Below, in pieces: positions 11,001 to 24,081 of a stretch of 64,000 nucleotides of DNA. Made by a program: the position numbers and the translations under genes. The DNA lies in contig CM068583.1 of the NCBI GenBank assembly GCA_035048485.1, forward strand, positions 23,287,341 to 23,351,340, written 5' to 3'. The DNA comes from Pteria penguin. Taxonomy: Eukaryota > Mollusca > Bivalvia > Pterioida > Pteriidae. Positions within the stretch are counted from its first letter, which is position 1. Every line of letters starts with the position of its first letter. Under the pieces are notes generated by a model. The model was not told the origin of the DNA. It did no database searches and saw only the letters and a program-made list of their open reading frames with translations.

Positions 11001-13229
11001 GCATCTGCATTTGCATACATTTTTATTTCAAAAATGTTCAAACTTTTAAAGTTAGAGTATCACTCATTTTATCAATATTCGTTTAACAGAATTAACATTT
11101 AAATTAATGATGTGCTTATGGTCTAAATATTCTATCATCCTACATTGTTTTACTCTATTATTTAATTCTAAATACAAACAAGGTTTGGATGTCTGTAAAA
11201 GAAAAAAGAGGAGTTACTGGCTCAGTTATGTGGCAGAAGTCACCATGGAGCTATACAATACATGAATATAAACAATATACTAGCATATATAACACATTAC
11301 AAAAATATTTGATTGTAGTGTAGTGTATTACGATATCGACTTAGGACGGTCATTTAATTTGACAAAAGCCAAACAAATGGTGTGGTTAACCGGTTAACGG
11401 ACCCATCTTCCCACTCACCGTAACAGCAGAACAATGACAGCATGTTAACACATCACTCGATCGTTGCATTTGAGTAATTTATCAAATTATTCTGTAGTAT
11501 ATCTATTTCAGAATAATGGATTAATGGGCTTCGCCGTCATTTACTGCAGTCCTATTTCAAAGGCAGGAAATAAAACTTTTTCCGGCAAAAATGACGTCAA
11601 CAACAATAAAACATTACCATGACATCATAACCTATCACTCAAATAATCCATTTAAAATTCCTCATAAAAAGGGTATCAGCAGCTAAGCCTATTAGCATAG
11701 TGCTTTTACAGCTGTTTGAATATTCCGTCAATAAATACACATAATATCTATCAGTAATTCTCAAAACCTCTACCAAACTTACGCTATATGTTACCATCAG
11801 GAGGATTTAAATGATTAGCTACAAGTCAGTGTGTCTATCAATTAACAGTAGTTTTTGTTTAAAATGCAACATAGTGCTATATGCGTTTGGTTGTCTCTTA
11901 CATATATAAATGAGGTTTATTTGATAGTTTATAGAATTATATCAATGAATAATTGCACATTTCATTATGCTGCTTTCGCGATTAGTGGGAAAGGTAATGT
12001 CCATAAGCCCATGCATCATGCCAACTGAATAATTGTTTAATAATAAATCTAATGATAAATGTTTGTGTTTATTTCGTTTTCCCAATTTGCATTTCCCAAC
12101 CTAAACACTCACATATAGTTACGTCATATATCTTCCTTTCTCGGAAAGCATGATAAGTGGTATTGTTATAAGTCTGAATAAAAATTGGAAAGTCATGATT
12201 TAGTTATGTAAATGGATGAATACCATGATGGATAATAGAATATATAGCTAATGTGATGTAAGTATTGAGGTAATAACCGTTCTCACACAACATGATTCTC
12301 TGTGAAAATCGATACCATGAGATGGCATATCCTGCCTCCATTTTAAATATCTAGGATTGATTTCCTAATGACCAGTGCGTACTTCACCTTTGAAATACAA
12401 CCCTTTATTCCTCTTGGTACAATACGACTTCAAACACACGAGTCTTCCAAACAATTTAAATCGCATGACAATATCCATGAAATACTACGAGTTAACAGCA
12501 CTATGACTTATCAGATTAATAGATATAACCGGATTTATAATCTGGTTAATAGATATAACCTAGTTTGTTGGGAGTTTCCAAGATGTTGGTTCCTTATGCA
12601 AGAGCCTACCTATTACTCCCTACTTTGTATTATTTATTCGGGTTATACTGTCCGGTCACTGATAAGTGTTTTTATCCGACAGATTGTGTTCGTTATCCAA
12701 AACATTCAGTCTACATTGTGATTTATACTCGCTATATCAATGGTGTTGTGTACTGTCTCATTATATTTTTTAAAATAGGAATTTATCGGTATTTAAATTG
12801 GAACTCTCATTATCGTCCCAATCAACATTTACATACAAAAACTAACATCGATCAAAACAATATGATACATACACTAAAAAGTAAGATAAACATGAAATAG
12901 GTAATCATTGGCACAGAAATGCTTTCGAATTTTGGCAGCCCGTTTTTATTTGCAAATTTGCAATAATAAAACAAAATTGCGTCGTTTCTTATTTGCAAAT
13001 AAAAGTGAAATGATACGAAACTATATCAGAAAAGGATTGGTTGATCTATGTTTTAATAACAGTTCTTGATTTATATTGCGACACGGAAGCAGGAGATAAT
13101 TTTATCAACTTACTGACGCAATCTGGGAATAACACCAGACTTATTCATATCAAAAGCCAATCGCATAAATACAGCTCCAAGCCCGTCTCCAGATAAATGA
13201 GATACAGTCGAATTATTCAATACACAAAA
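8076..13229. other. Long intergenic stretch, no gene seen
   Basis: No supportable gene. Two near-identical 21-base motifs, TGTGGTTAACC then A/G then GTTAACGGA, occur at 9541 and 11381. A perfect CRE-type TGACGTCA lies at 11592-11599. A short imperfect duplication around AATAGATATAACC lies near 12520-12560. Open frames at 12368-12721 and 12565-12900 overlap in different frames and look random. Confidence 0.4.
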
Positions 13230-13340
13230 AAGAGAGGAGCAATCTCGGAACACTGGAAGAACTAGAGTTTAGATCACGTGACAAGCATCTCCTGCCGATT
13301 AGGCACACCCGCCGTGGTGTCATAAATTTATTAGAACTAG
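13230..13340 (-). repeat. Copy of the CACGGCGGGTG dispersed repeat, reversed
   Basis: It contains ACACCCGCCGTGGTGTCAT, the reverse complement of the hallmark seen at 6525, preceded by the degenerate part GAACACTGGAAGAACTAGAG. Diverged and noncoding. Confidence 0.5.
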
Positions 13341-14065
13341 TTTTATTTGTAGCGCATAAAATATGAACGTTTTATAGTATATAGTTTAGAGTACATTCTG
13401 TTGTCATCTTGAATTTCAAATTACTCTAGATTTATGATGTAATCCTCCCGAACAGAGGCGTAAATACAATGTGGATATTAACGTAATAAGCCTGTTTTAG
13501 ACTAATTGGATAACAAAATCCAACAATGTATTTATCAAATGTGTACAAACAGGTTTTGACTATGTATATTTTATGACTTTGAACTCAAATTATAATGTTA
13601 TCAAATTTTCATTTAACAATAAAATACAAATGGGACTGCTGCTTTTGCACTTAAAATGACTAACAACGGTAGATATCCACAGAGAGGACACAAAAACAAC
13701 GTGTCAATAGGTACCCATGATGAGTGAGCGACTTCTGTTTGGTTAGCAACATTTACCCATAAACGCCCAAAGCATACGGTCGATAGACAAATATAAAAAT
13801 ATTGCATGCATAAGGTTAAGAGGACCAGCACTCGACAGAGAGGGCAAGATCCACAACATTACGATCAGTAATACGATAGACTGTCGTTTATTCGAATATA
13901 TTTATGCATGGTGCATCTCGTAGTCTTATATTGTGCGAATAAATCCTATATATTATTCTGTGTAGATCGTTAAATGATGCGATAAGATTTCATACAAAGA
14001 GAAACTATAGGAAATATAGCTCTCAATTTTGAAATAGAGAATTCAATAATAACAATACAATACTG

Positions 14066-14112
14066 CAATGAATGAATGAAAAATGAATGAATGAATAAAT
14101 GAATGAATGAAT
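14066..14112. repeat. (GAAT)n microsatellite, interrupted
   Basis: About ten copies of GAAT or AATG with two small interruptions, about 100 bases upstream of the minisatellite. Confidence 0.85.
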
Positions 14113-14209
14113 ATAGATATTGAAATAAATAAATACATATAATTACAACAAATAATTAAAAAATAAACAGGATTCACGAAAATGTTCTCTACTTAAGAAT
14201 TGTTCCATA

Positions 14210-15509
14210 CAGTTTATACCATTGTACATGTCTAATTCAGTTTATATCATTGTACATGTCTTATTCTGTTTATATCATTGTACATGTCTTATTCTGTTTA
14301 TATCATTGTACATCTGTCTTATTCTGTTTATATCATTGTACATGTCTTATTCTGTTTATATCATTGTACATGTCTTATTCTGTTTATATCATTGTACATG
14401 TCTTATTCTGTTTATATCATTGTACATGTCTAATTCAGTTTATATCATTGTACATCTGTCTTATTCAGTTTATATCATTGTACATCTGTCTTGTTCAGTT
14501 TATATCATTGTACATCTGTCTTATTCTGTTTATATCATTGTACATCTGTCTTATTCTGTTTATATCATTGTACATCTGTCTTGTTCAGTTTATATCATTG
14601 TAGTTCTGTCTTATTCTGTTTATATCATTGTACATGTCTTATTCTGTTTATATCATTGTACATGTCTAATTCAGTTTATATCATTGTACATTTGTCTTAT
14701 TCAGTTTATATCATTGTACATCTGTCTTATTCTGTTTATATCATTGTACATCTGTCTTATTCTGCTTATATCATTGTACATCTGTCTTGTTCAGTTTATA
14801 TCATTGTACATCTGTCTTATTCTGTTTATATCATTGTACATCTGTCTTATTCTGTTTATATCATTGTACATCTGTCTAATTCAGTTTATATCATTGTACA
14901 TCTGTCTTGTTCAGTTTATATCATTGTACATCTGTCTTATTCTGTTTATATCATTGTACATGTCTTATTCTGTTTATATCATTGTACATGTTTAATTCAG
15001 TTTATATCATTGTACATTTGTCTTACTCAGTTTATATCATTGTACATCTGTCTTATTCTGTTTATATCATTGTACATCTGTCTTATTCTGTTTATATCAT
15101 TGTACATCTGTCTTATTCTGTTTATATCATTGTGCATCTGTCTTGTTCAGTTTATATCATTGTACATCTGTCTGATTCAGTTTATATCATAGTACATCTG
15201 TCTTGTTCAGTTTATATCATTGTACATGTCTAATTCAGTTTATATCATTGTACATCTGTCTTGTTCAGTTTATATCATTGTACATCTGTCTTGTTCAGTT
15301 TATATCATTGTACATCTGTCTTATTCTGCTTATATCATTGTACATCTGTCTTGTTCAGTTTATATCATTGTACATGTCTTATTCACTTTATATCATTGTA
15401 CATCTGTCTTGTTCAGTTTATATCATTGTACATCTGTCTTGTTCAGTTTATATCATTGTACATCTGTCTTATTCTGTTTATATCATTGTACACTGTCTTA
15501 TTCTGTTTG
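14210..15509. repeat. 28/30-bp minisatellite, about 44 units
   Basis: Each unit has a constant block TTTATATCATTGTACAT followed by an 11- or 13-base tail. The main tails are GTCTTATTCTG, CTGTCTTATTCTG, CTGTCTTGTTCAG and GTCTAATTCAG, giving 28- or 30-bp units. I counted about 44 units. The tails follow an ordered, partly repeating pattern: GTCTAATTCAG-type units fall at about units 1, 8, 16, 27 and 35, and a rare TTGTCTTA variant follows directly after units 16 and 27. The 30-bp unit has no stop in several frames, which gives long artificial open frames (YIIVHLSYSV-type decapeptides). I do not regard these as genes. Confidence 0.95.
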
Positions 15510-16547
15510 ATCGGTTTCAAAGACAGGTAACAGATTAAGGATTAGTGAGAAATGACTTATACATACGAGAGAATGAACACAAAAAGTGGTCAGTTGATAT
15601 CGGCAATTAGTTAGAGCGACTGGCTAGTTTACACCTTCCGACTTAGACACCCATTAACAAATTCAAAGAAAAGAAAAACACCCAAAACCTCCATGCGTAG
15701 AAAAACAGCATAGCATAATATTTAGCGAAGAGCAATCACATAATGCATAAATGACTAAAATAATATATCATAAACTTTACGAACGTGATAATGGTAGTGT
15801 AAGGAAAACCGTTAAATTGTCTATTAGATGCTGTGGAGCAAGACTACACAAATGATAGTTTGGGTGAGACTCTGATATACGAAAAACATATGGACAATAA
15901 AGGGAGATATATCTTAATATTCCACTATGAAAGAAGAGGATTCATTTATTATTTATTTAACGGGTTTTATGAACATCTACTGTCACCTCATACTCATTAA
16001 CACCTATCACAACACAATACTTACATGTAATATGGCGTTCAAGTAGCTTATCGCATCTTTCGTATTACATGGAAAATTAAGACGGGCTGTTGTAGAGAGC
16101 AATGTGAAAACACAATAACACTTTTTTCTAGAATTGGCGAGGTTTAAAGAGTAATCTGTTACACGGAACAATTTCCAATAACCATCTGCGTCATTCATCC
16201 CACGGAATACTATAATGTGCAAATGGCGAATAAAAACTAACAATTTCGAGCACCTGCTAATACGTACATGTAGAAATATAATATACCAACATGTATATGG
16301 TATTATTATTTGTTATAAAGACATAAATCGGTTTACTAAATGTGGAAGTGTGTCACCTGCTTGTATATCTTATGAAAAATTATTTTGTCTGTTTTATTTC
16401 CTAGGATAAAATTTAAAAATCAGTTGAAATTTTCACATTTTCTCCAGCAGCTATATACATTATACTGGAAACATCGCGCTGTGCTCTGTTGTATTATATT
16501 ATGCATTGCGGTTTGAAGTTTTTCATGTTGATTAGTCACCCGTTGTA

Positions 16548-16589
<42 letters not shown>

Positions 16590-17644
16590 TTCTTATTTGG
16601 TATCAAAACTAACACTACACACCTCCATTATCTTTCAGCAGAACACAAAATACATATTACGCAATATTTTTTTTAAAAAAATCTTCCTAATAAAGTTACT
16701 TATTATATAATAACATAAAATCCACCATATCCGACATCTGAGGGTGGAAGCAAATCAATTATGCACTGTCGTTTCCTGGGAACCCGGCAATCAACAACTG
16801 CTGCGTCTTACCGCCCAAGCTGGAAAGCTGCAATGGTTTGTGACGTAAGATTTATTGGATAAAAAGTCTGTTGGAAATTTCATGGAATTTGAGGTATAAA
16901 ACTCACAAAATCGATGAAAATTAGCCTTTTTCCAAGGATATTACATAAAACAAGATCGAGAAACTACTGCATGCAGATCAATAAACTCTCATGTGTATAA
17001 CACTAGATTGAAGTCATTGTTTTAGCGACAAATATTTATCTTTTTGACAGGACCAGTCACGTGTACAATGATTCCTGATAAATATAACGCCATGAAATAA
17101 TAGCTAAGCTCTCCAGATCTGGAATTGATTTTCCATATTTGATTTCATGAGGGAATCCACAAGGTGGCATTGACGAGATGCGAACAAAAATATGGAATCC
17201 ATTTTATTGGAATAAATGATAGAAACTGCCATATAGGGAGTCATGTGCATCATGAGTTGTAAATACGTTTATTCTGATTTATCCAATGGAAATGCTGGTA
17301 CTTAGAAATTAAATGATAGCACAAATGCTCAGCTGTGCTACATCATTTGATCAAAATAACTATTACATGGCAAATATTGGTTTGGAACATAAAGGAGAAA
17401 GCTTTTTAAATGCTCATTTTCTAGGTCAGAAAACCAGATCATTATTGTGAACACAGAAATCCAACCGGTCGAAGATATCAAAGAAGAAAAATACAACTCC
17501 ATGTTTAACCTCACGGAAACAGTGTAAGCATTGACAATGGTTGATTACCATAGCGTATACGATAATTCTGTAATAGCTTTTAGATTTTTAGAGCTCCAGA
17601 AGGACAGAGATTGATTTCACTGACACACTTGTTAAGCTTTGATA
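15510..17644. other. Intergenic DNA, no gene seen
   Basis: It holds the (ATT)n tract at 16548-16590 and otherwise AT-rich sequence. No supportable frame or RNA gene. Confidence 0.45.
16548..16590. repeat. (ATT)n microsatellite
   Basis: About 14 uninterrupted ATT trinucleotides. Confidence 0.95.
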
Positions 17645-17770
17645 TCAGTGGTGGATCCAGGATTTCCGAAAAAAAAGGGGGGGGGGGCACATGCGTATTA
17701 GCCAAACTACTTAGCTATTTTTGTGCCAAATCTGCCAACTTTTTACTTGTAAAATCCGCTACTGGATATA
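17645..17770 (+). repeat. GGATCCAG-family dispersed element, partial copy
   Basis: It starts CAGTGGTGGATCCAGGATTTCC, quoted here as CAGTGGTGGATCC plus AGGATTTCC, then a run of A and G and the text 'gtattagccaaactactta'. The same opening and internal text appear at 29691-29838, so this is a dispersed family. The right end is not clear. Confidence 0.55.
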
Positions 17771-18104
17771 CTATCAGTTGTATCTCGCTATCCAATCAAT
17801 AACATATCGTGACTTTATTGGTAATTTAACGAGTGTATTTTGATCATGTCCGTGAGGAATTCGCGATTAAGAATTGCTTTATTATATTTTTACCCGTCGT
17901 TTCAACGTACCAGACATAAAATTGTGAGACAGCCACAGGACCTAGATTTTTCTTGGCTCAAAATGTTAATTCATAACAACCAGAGAAAAGATACAACTAG
18001 CTACAAATTAGGAAAAAATCAAAGGTTTGAATAATTTGCACATAACGTAGGAAATTAAAACTAACAAAGACAAACATCTTGTTTGGAAGTGACATAAAAC
18101 AAAG

Positions 18105-18262
18105 AACAATTATATATCAGTATTCACAATATTTTGGTCTCCTGACCTTCTTCCAGAGATATGAAATATGATGGATATTACATAACATAAGCCACCAATA
18201 CCAATAAAATTCACTGGAAGAAAGTCAGGAGACCGAAATATGTGAATACTGAGTTAATTGTT
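18105..18262. mobile_element. Foldback element with about 50-bp arms
   Basis: The left arm (18105-18156) and right arm (18214-18262) are inverted copies: GTATTCACAATATTTTGGTC on one side matches the reverse complement GTATTCACATATTTCGGTC on the other. A 57-base AT-rich spacer separates them. On the plus strand the right arm reads CTGGAAGAAAGTCAGGAGAC then CGAAA, with the hairpin GTC-AGGA-GAC. Flanking ATTCAC and GTGAAT could pair as a stem I. This resembles a decayed hammerhead core with one extra base in CUGANGA. No coding capacity. Confidence 0.65.
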
Positions 18263-18354
18263 TTTGTTTTGGGGGTTTTTTTTTTGGTTTTTTTTTGTTT
18301 TTTTTTTGTTTTGTTTGTTTGTTTGTTTGTTTGTTTGTTTGTTTTTTTTTTTTG
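18263..18354. repeat. T-rich and (TTTG)n low-complexity tract
   Basis: Poly-T interrupted by G, passing into about seven GTTT repeats and ending in poly-T. It adjoins the foldback element. Confidence 0.9.
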
Positions 18355-19820
18355 GTAACAAAGACAAAAACCAACTGGGGTGGTTGATCGCCCGGAGGGA
18401 GGAGAGAAATTAATGGTGATATAAACGTTTTAATATTAATTACCTTAAAAATTCCGTTCAACAACACATAACTAACTAGTGCTATAAGCTCGCCTTTTAA
18501 CATTAAATGGAGCTCTTTCATTTCTATGTTTTATGTACTTTTGTGAATTTATTACGGTCATCAGGGATAATCAAATATACAGTATCAGTCAGACAGTGAA
18601 AGAAAGAAATAAAAATTAAAGAGGATATAAATCAGATCTTTATTGTTTCATCTTAATAAATCATAAAATTTACGTATTTTATTAGTTAAGCGAAACTTTT
18701 TAGGAGGATGTATAGGAGGCCAATAAACAAATATGTAGAAATTTCTTCATAGGCTGCACTGCATGCCGCTAGTATGAAACCATTGAAATTCCAACGCCAT
18801 AGTATAGGGCAAAAAACTCATATTATGCCAAGTAAGTTGTCCTTATTATGGCATTTAATGTGGTCAGAAGAAGTAAATAAGTTTACACCTACGTATATGA
18901 TGTTCAACCTCCACGCTTCTTTTATTAGACTTTATTAGACGTTGATGTAAGACCAAAGATACATGAGAAAATTCACCCCTGTTACAGCTAAGAGGAAACC
19001 CGATTTGAACAATATACAGAACGCCACAAAAAGTATCAGGTAACACAGCAATTAGTATAAAATATCAAACAAACCAAGAGATACGGTCGAGATAAGAAAA
19101 ATGAAAAATGAGTTACATTATGAAAGTATGCTAAACAGTTTCAAATCTCCATATATTACACACAGTAACTGGAATATAGGAGTATGAGAAGATAAGATCA
19201 TGTAACTGTAAATCTTTTCCTGGATATCACCAGAAAAAATCTGTTTCTTTCCTCTGACTTTTTACATAGGAAGAAAAGGCAGGTTTTTCAATAGATATAG
19301 TTCCAGGAATTAGAAAACAATACATGTGTATCGATGCCGATAAAAACGCATACCTTCACAATATGCATTACATGTGTAATTATCTACAAACAAAATTACA
19401 GAACAATTAATCAAAATTACTTATTAGAATTCATATATACGGAAATATGCAATTTGAGGATCGAGGTAAAACTTCTTTGAGAAATATAAAATGTATCATC
19501 GATAATACTTTGTAGTAGGAAATGCATTCGCACCAGTGCTGAATAAAAATAGTAACAAGGCTAAGGCCAAATATGACTCTTACGACCCTACTCCTTTGAC
19601 ATGTCCTGGCTAGTTGGCATGCCCTCTCATTGCAACCTCGATAATCACGTACACTGTATTGTATGAACCATTATGACAAGCATTCTTCGTCTGTATGATA
19701 CAGCTTGGTGATAATTGATCTGGGACTGTTTCGCAGCATCTTCCCGCAAAACATCGACGGCCAATCAATAACAAGTGGTCATATGCTGCATTGAATAGAG
19801 ACCTGTTCTAGCATCTAGCA
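18355..19820. other. Intergenic DNA, no gene seen
   Basis: AT-rich. The open frame at 18225-18521 (minus) is made mostly of the poly-T/TTTG tract read as lysine-rich sequence and is not a gene. Nothing else stands out. Confidence 0.45.
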
Positions 19821-19821
19821 T

Positions 19822-19897
19822 GGGGGCAAATTAAAATATAGTAGTTAACAATCTCGCCTTGATGAAAAGGTTCAGGGTTCAATTCTCGGTCGGGCAA
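19822..19897 (+). repeat. tRNA-derived SINE head, degenerate
   Basis: A tRNA-like 3' half reads AGGTTCAGGGTTCAATTCTCG, with the box B-like GGTTCAATTC. A degraded A-box region (AGTAGTTAACAATCTCGCC) lies upstream. It ends TCGGTCGGGCA, a SINE-like acceptor end. The acceptor stem does not fold well, so this is a SINE or tRNA pseudogene rather than a functional tRNA. Confidence 0.45.
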
Positions 19898-21428
19898 CAT
19901 TGTATTCAGAATGAACGAAACATTGCTGATGCGAAATCAAATATATTATTTCAAAGGCAATTTCATTAAACTGAAACCAACCAGAAAGTACTAAATTTTT
20001 ATTTGTCCATAATTTCGCGTTAAGCTCGTATTATCGATATCATACAATAAACTATACCACGACGACACATGCCCAAAAGGAACTTAAATATAGCGTGCTT
20101 TGGTTTGTTTTTCTTCATGACAGCCAATTCATTTAGGGGTCGACCATTTGGTCGAGTCATATTTTTTCATTTTTAGATCTTTGAAGGATAGAATATTTAT
20201 TTCCTTGATATCCTGGGACAGATTATCTATTTCCTTGACTTTTTTGTCACCAATAAATAATTATTAGAATTGCATTTCAATATATGCCATTAACAAAACA
20301 CATAATATAGGGTAAACTCAACAAATAATATGCAAACACTACTTTAATTGCAAAGGTCTTTTTACTACTAATTTTAAAAGTTTTAGAGAAACTGAAGACA
20401 CAAGGCCATCTACAATCATTGTCCAACATCATTGTGCAATGTTTACTATATCTCAGGTGAAGAATATAGGCCCATTTGGGACTCTTTTTACTTTTGTTTT
20501 CATGTATGTTAAGTGAAGATACACATTTTGTTGATGATTTACTTTGTTCAAATTTTAAAGTTATGTTTGTCTTTATTTTATATTTGAATAAATGTGTTAA
20601 AATCATTTGACGAATGTCCTGTTGCACTGATTTAAATGAAATTTAACTGGAATGAATCACTGTCAACAAATATGGCCACCATATATTTTGAAATGCACAT
20701 GATTTAATTTAAACATTGACTTTGCATATGTGCTCAGGTGAGAGATGCCCACTCGTTTTAACGTTAAAATATCGCTGTGTCTGGCATATAAATGAGGAGC
20801 GGAGAACACAAGGAGAAGTCGGAAAAGGGATTTGAAATTGACAACAAGGGAACGCGAGTGACACTATTCCGATCAAGAATCTGAAGAGCAGATGGTAGAG
20901 CCTTGTCCCCTCTCTGCCCCTCAGAGTGGACATGCAAATACATTTAAAAAAAAACAACAACAATTCTATTAAGTTTTGTTGAATATTTGTCCAATGCTAT
21001 AAATTCCGCTGAAATGTGAGTTATATAGTTAAGCTACTATACATTATATTAAAGGGGAAAATCAGGCGAGCGAAGCGAGCTGGGAAAAAATCAGCATCTT
21101 TTTCTATAGAACATTCAGCTTTATATTTGAATGGTAGTAGTCAGAATAGTATTTTCATTTTAGTCAAAGCCAGATTTTTTTTATTTCCAGCATTTTCAGG
21201 GTCAGAATATTTATTTTCAAAAAGTATCAGCGCCCTTCTTCTCCGCTCAGAATCAAATGACTAATTCACTGTTTCTATTTGTGCTTTATATGTTTATTTC
21301 TGTTTCAGTGATTGTATTCTTCAAGAGGATCCGCCTGCGTTTACTTCGGGTAAATCCCTTCACTTTCCGCGGCCGTGTTGTCATACATAGGATTAGCTAA
21401 TGATTGGCTCTTAAAGCTCTATTTTGTG
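19898..21428. other. Intergenic DNA, no gene seen
   Basis: Frames at 20277-20627 and 20709-20963 (minus) have no recognisable domain or splice context. No repeat identified. Confidence 0.4.
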
Positions 21429-21605
21429 GAGCTCTGGTAGCTCAGTCGATTAGACGGTCGGATGCATGACAGCTAGGTGATTCGGTACCATAGGTCGTGG
21501 GTTCGAGTCCCCGTCCGGGAACGAATATAAATGAAATATAGGGTGCCTTGTTAGCTGTAGTATCTTTGTGCATTACATATATAAATAAATAATATATATA
21601 TATTC
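21429..21605 (+). mobile_element. tRNA-headed SINE
   Basis: The A box is TGGTAGCTCAGT (21435-21446) and the B box GGTTCGAGTCC (21500-21510). They are about 53 bases apart, longer than in most tRNAs. The head ends at about 21521 (CCGTCCGGGA). An unrelated body ('aaatatagggtgccttgtta') and an AT-rich tail (ATAAATAAATAATATATATA) follow. This is the layout of a SINE transcribed by RNA polymerase III. Confidence 0.65.
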
Positions 21606-21800
21606 AGGAACCTCGACTATCGAAGTAAGAACGAATCTTTAAAAACCCATGTCAACGTCTGTCTTAACGAGAAACCCTCCTTGGTTTTACTAAATGTGCA
21701 GAAAGATGGGATACTGACATGTTACTGGCGGTGCTCGAACCGTGGACTTCTCGTTCAAAATCCAAGCACGGCACCGATGGATGACGGGTATCATACCGAT
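21605..21800 (-). repeat. SINE relic, minus strand
   Basis: On the minus strand, 21728-21780 reads as a tRNA-like head with the box B-like GGTTCGAGCACC. A body lies beyond it (toward 21605). Diverged, with no clear tail or target duplication. Confidence 0.45.
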
Positions 21801-22523
21801 ACCAGTCTTTGCGCTTCCTACATTACCATCTTGCATATTAGCATGAATGCATTTTAACATAGAAGTCTACAGAGAACAAAATACACGCCTGAAATGACGG
21901 CAATGAATAAATGATAGCGAATATCCAAGCTGTATGAGAAACATCAAATAAGGAGGGCTGGTGAATGAATAAGATTTTCTTCACGCCATTTACATTCAGA
22001 TTCTATAAATATTCATCCCATCAGAGCTGTAACATACATTTAATGAGAGAGCTGTATTGTATATTCATTGAGTTATTATAGCTTTTACTTAATGTAATTT
22101 TCATACTAGGTGTGCGTTCATGTGTAAAACACGCGGAGTGAATAAGTTAAGAAATGTGAGTTGAACACGTGATCTGAGGAGTAAGTGTTCGAATCCTCGC
22201 AATCATTATAAATAATGTTAAATACCTCATTAACAAGGATGAATATCATGTGTTATAGGCTTATATTCTTTCTTATGCTTTCTTCTCCTTAAATAGGTTG
22301 TATAATAGTCATACTTCACCCAAAAAAAAATCGCTACTTAACTGTTATATTTCGTGTCATAATCGTTAATTCTCGTGTCGCCCTTAGTTTATTTTACCTG
22401 ACGAAAAATCAGACAGCATCATCATTTTCGAAAAAAAATCTTTATTTTAAGGCTTACCATGCTTCATGATCGTTAAGGATTGCTTTTCATCTATATTGTA
22501 TTTAACATTTCAATAATGTCAGC

Positions 22524-22569
<46 letters not shown>

Positions 22570-24081
22570 AGAGAGAAAGGGAGGGAGAGAGAGGGAGAGA
22601 GAGAGAGAGAGAACCAAGATGTTTAAAAAAGTCAACCATATAGTCAATTCTCTCATGAAACTGCTACATGATCATGTTACGGAGATAATTTATCATTAAC
22701 ACCAAAGTCTAAGCATGTCAAACTAATAGAGCCATAACAGATCACTAGCGAAATGTCCAAATGGAATCTAGGTTCCTATTGCACATAGAAATGCAGATAG
22801 ATATATTCCTTTCCGTGTAGTGTTAAATAATGACGCCATGGAATCGTGGTCTGCATTATGCGTTATGCGATATGCAATCCAAGATTTATGTAAATCATTA
22901 TTGCTTTTTGTTAAATGCGGTAAAATACGTATCAATACTTAAATTTCAGCGCTATCAGTTGAAAATAGATGTTTATCACTCATTAGATATATTTACCGAG
23001 TTATGAACCGATCTACCTCTGCTATGAATCCTCTTACAGTGAGTACTATGTACTTTTTATTTTACATTTTAATCAACAACCAGTAATACCATAATATCTA
23101 TAACGTGTGTCATGGAACCGTAGGTAGAATGAAAAATCTCTGGCTTCTTAGTGGATATTTTGCTAAATACATCTTTTTGTTTAAAATGTTCTCTATGGAC
23201 TGCAGGCTGTTGACAAGTAACTGTATCACAATGTAGGTAATAAAGCAATATTTTTTACATCGAGGGTTAAGATGTTTTAAGCAAGCACATTTTCTTTGGA
23301 CTGAGGGTAAGGTCAAATAAAGCAAATTTTGAAAATATTAAATGTGACAGTAAGGTATAGTTTATGCGTAGGTATGTCAAGGTGTGTATGTGTGTTTTAC
23401 TTTTATTCCAATGTAAAGGAAGTTTCGACTGGAATGGTTTTCTATTTCATTTAAAAATTATTTATTTGTTAACATGTAGCCCTATGGAAAAATACTTGCT
23501 ACTTTGATATTAGAAGCCCCGACCACTTGCTGATAACCAAAAAGTTTCAGTAGATACACTGACGGATGTCCCATTTACCCGGCAGATGATCAAACTTAGA
23601 CTTGACATCGGTGAGAAGCTACGGGCAGAGCTAATGTATCGGTCTCTGGTGGAATGAGTTGCCTTCCCATCCCTTTTAAGCGCATACAGATATCATAATA
23701 AAAAAGATTTAATACCTGAACTAAAGCTAGTAAGCATAGGCATCTATTGTCTTGCAAATGCACTCGTTGATATTAAAAAACAAATTTGATACGGTTAAGC
23801 AACATTTGACACTGATTGCTTGCTAACAGCATGATAAGTCAGCGACCTCTTTAATTATCCATAAAATTAAGTATGTCATTCGGGTACCAGTGTTCGTTTG
23901 AAGTAAAAGCTTAGAAATGCTGCAGGCGGCTCAGCAGAAATAAATTCAACTAAATACTGATTACTGATGACATTTGAAGACTACAGCAAATCAGTCTGAA
24001 TTCATTTAAAATTTGCTTACAGCATGATTTATAACAAGTTGAAATGATGCTAGAAAGGTAATTTTATATCTCTTTTACAAA
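21801..24081. other. Intergenic DNA, no gene seen
   Basis: It contains the (GA)n tract at 22526-22612. A possible tRNA-like fragment near 22170-22200 (GTGTTCGAATCCTCG) is too short to call. No gene. Confidence 0.4.
22526..22612. repeat. (GA)n microsatellite, interrupted
   Basis: An 87-base AG/GA tract with a few AGG and AAAGG interruptions in its second half. Confidence 0.95.

Noticed and set aside
14222..15538. Long open frames (up to 257 codons) in all forward frames encoding YIIVHLSYSV-type decapeptide repeats
   Set aside because: They are the 28/30-bp minisatellite read as protein. They are open in several frames at once, and there is no signal, domain or splice context.
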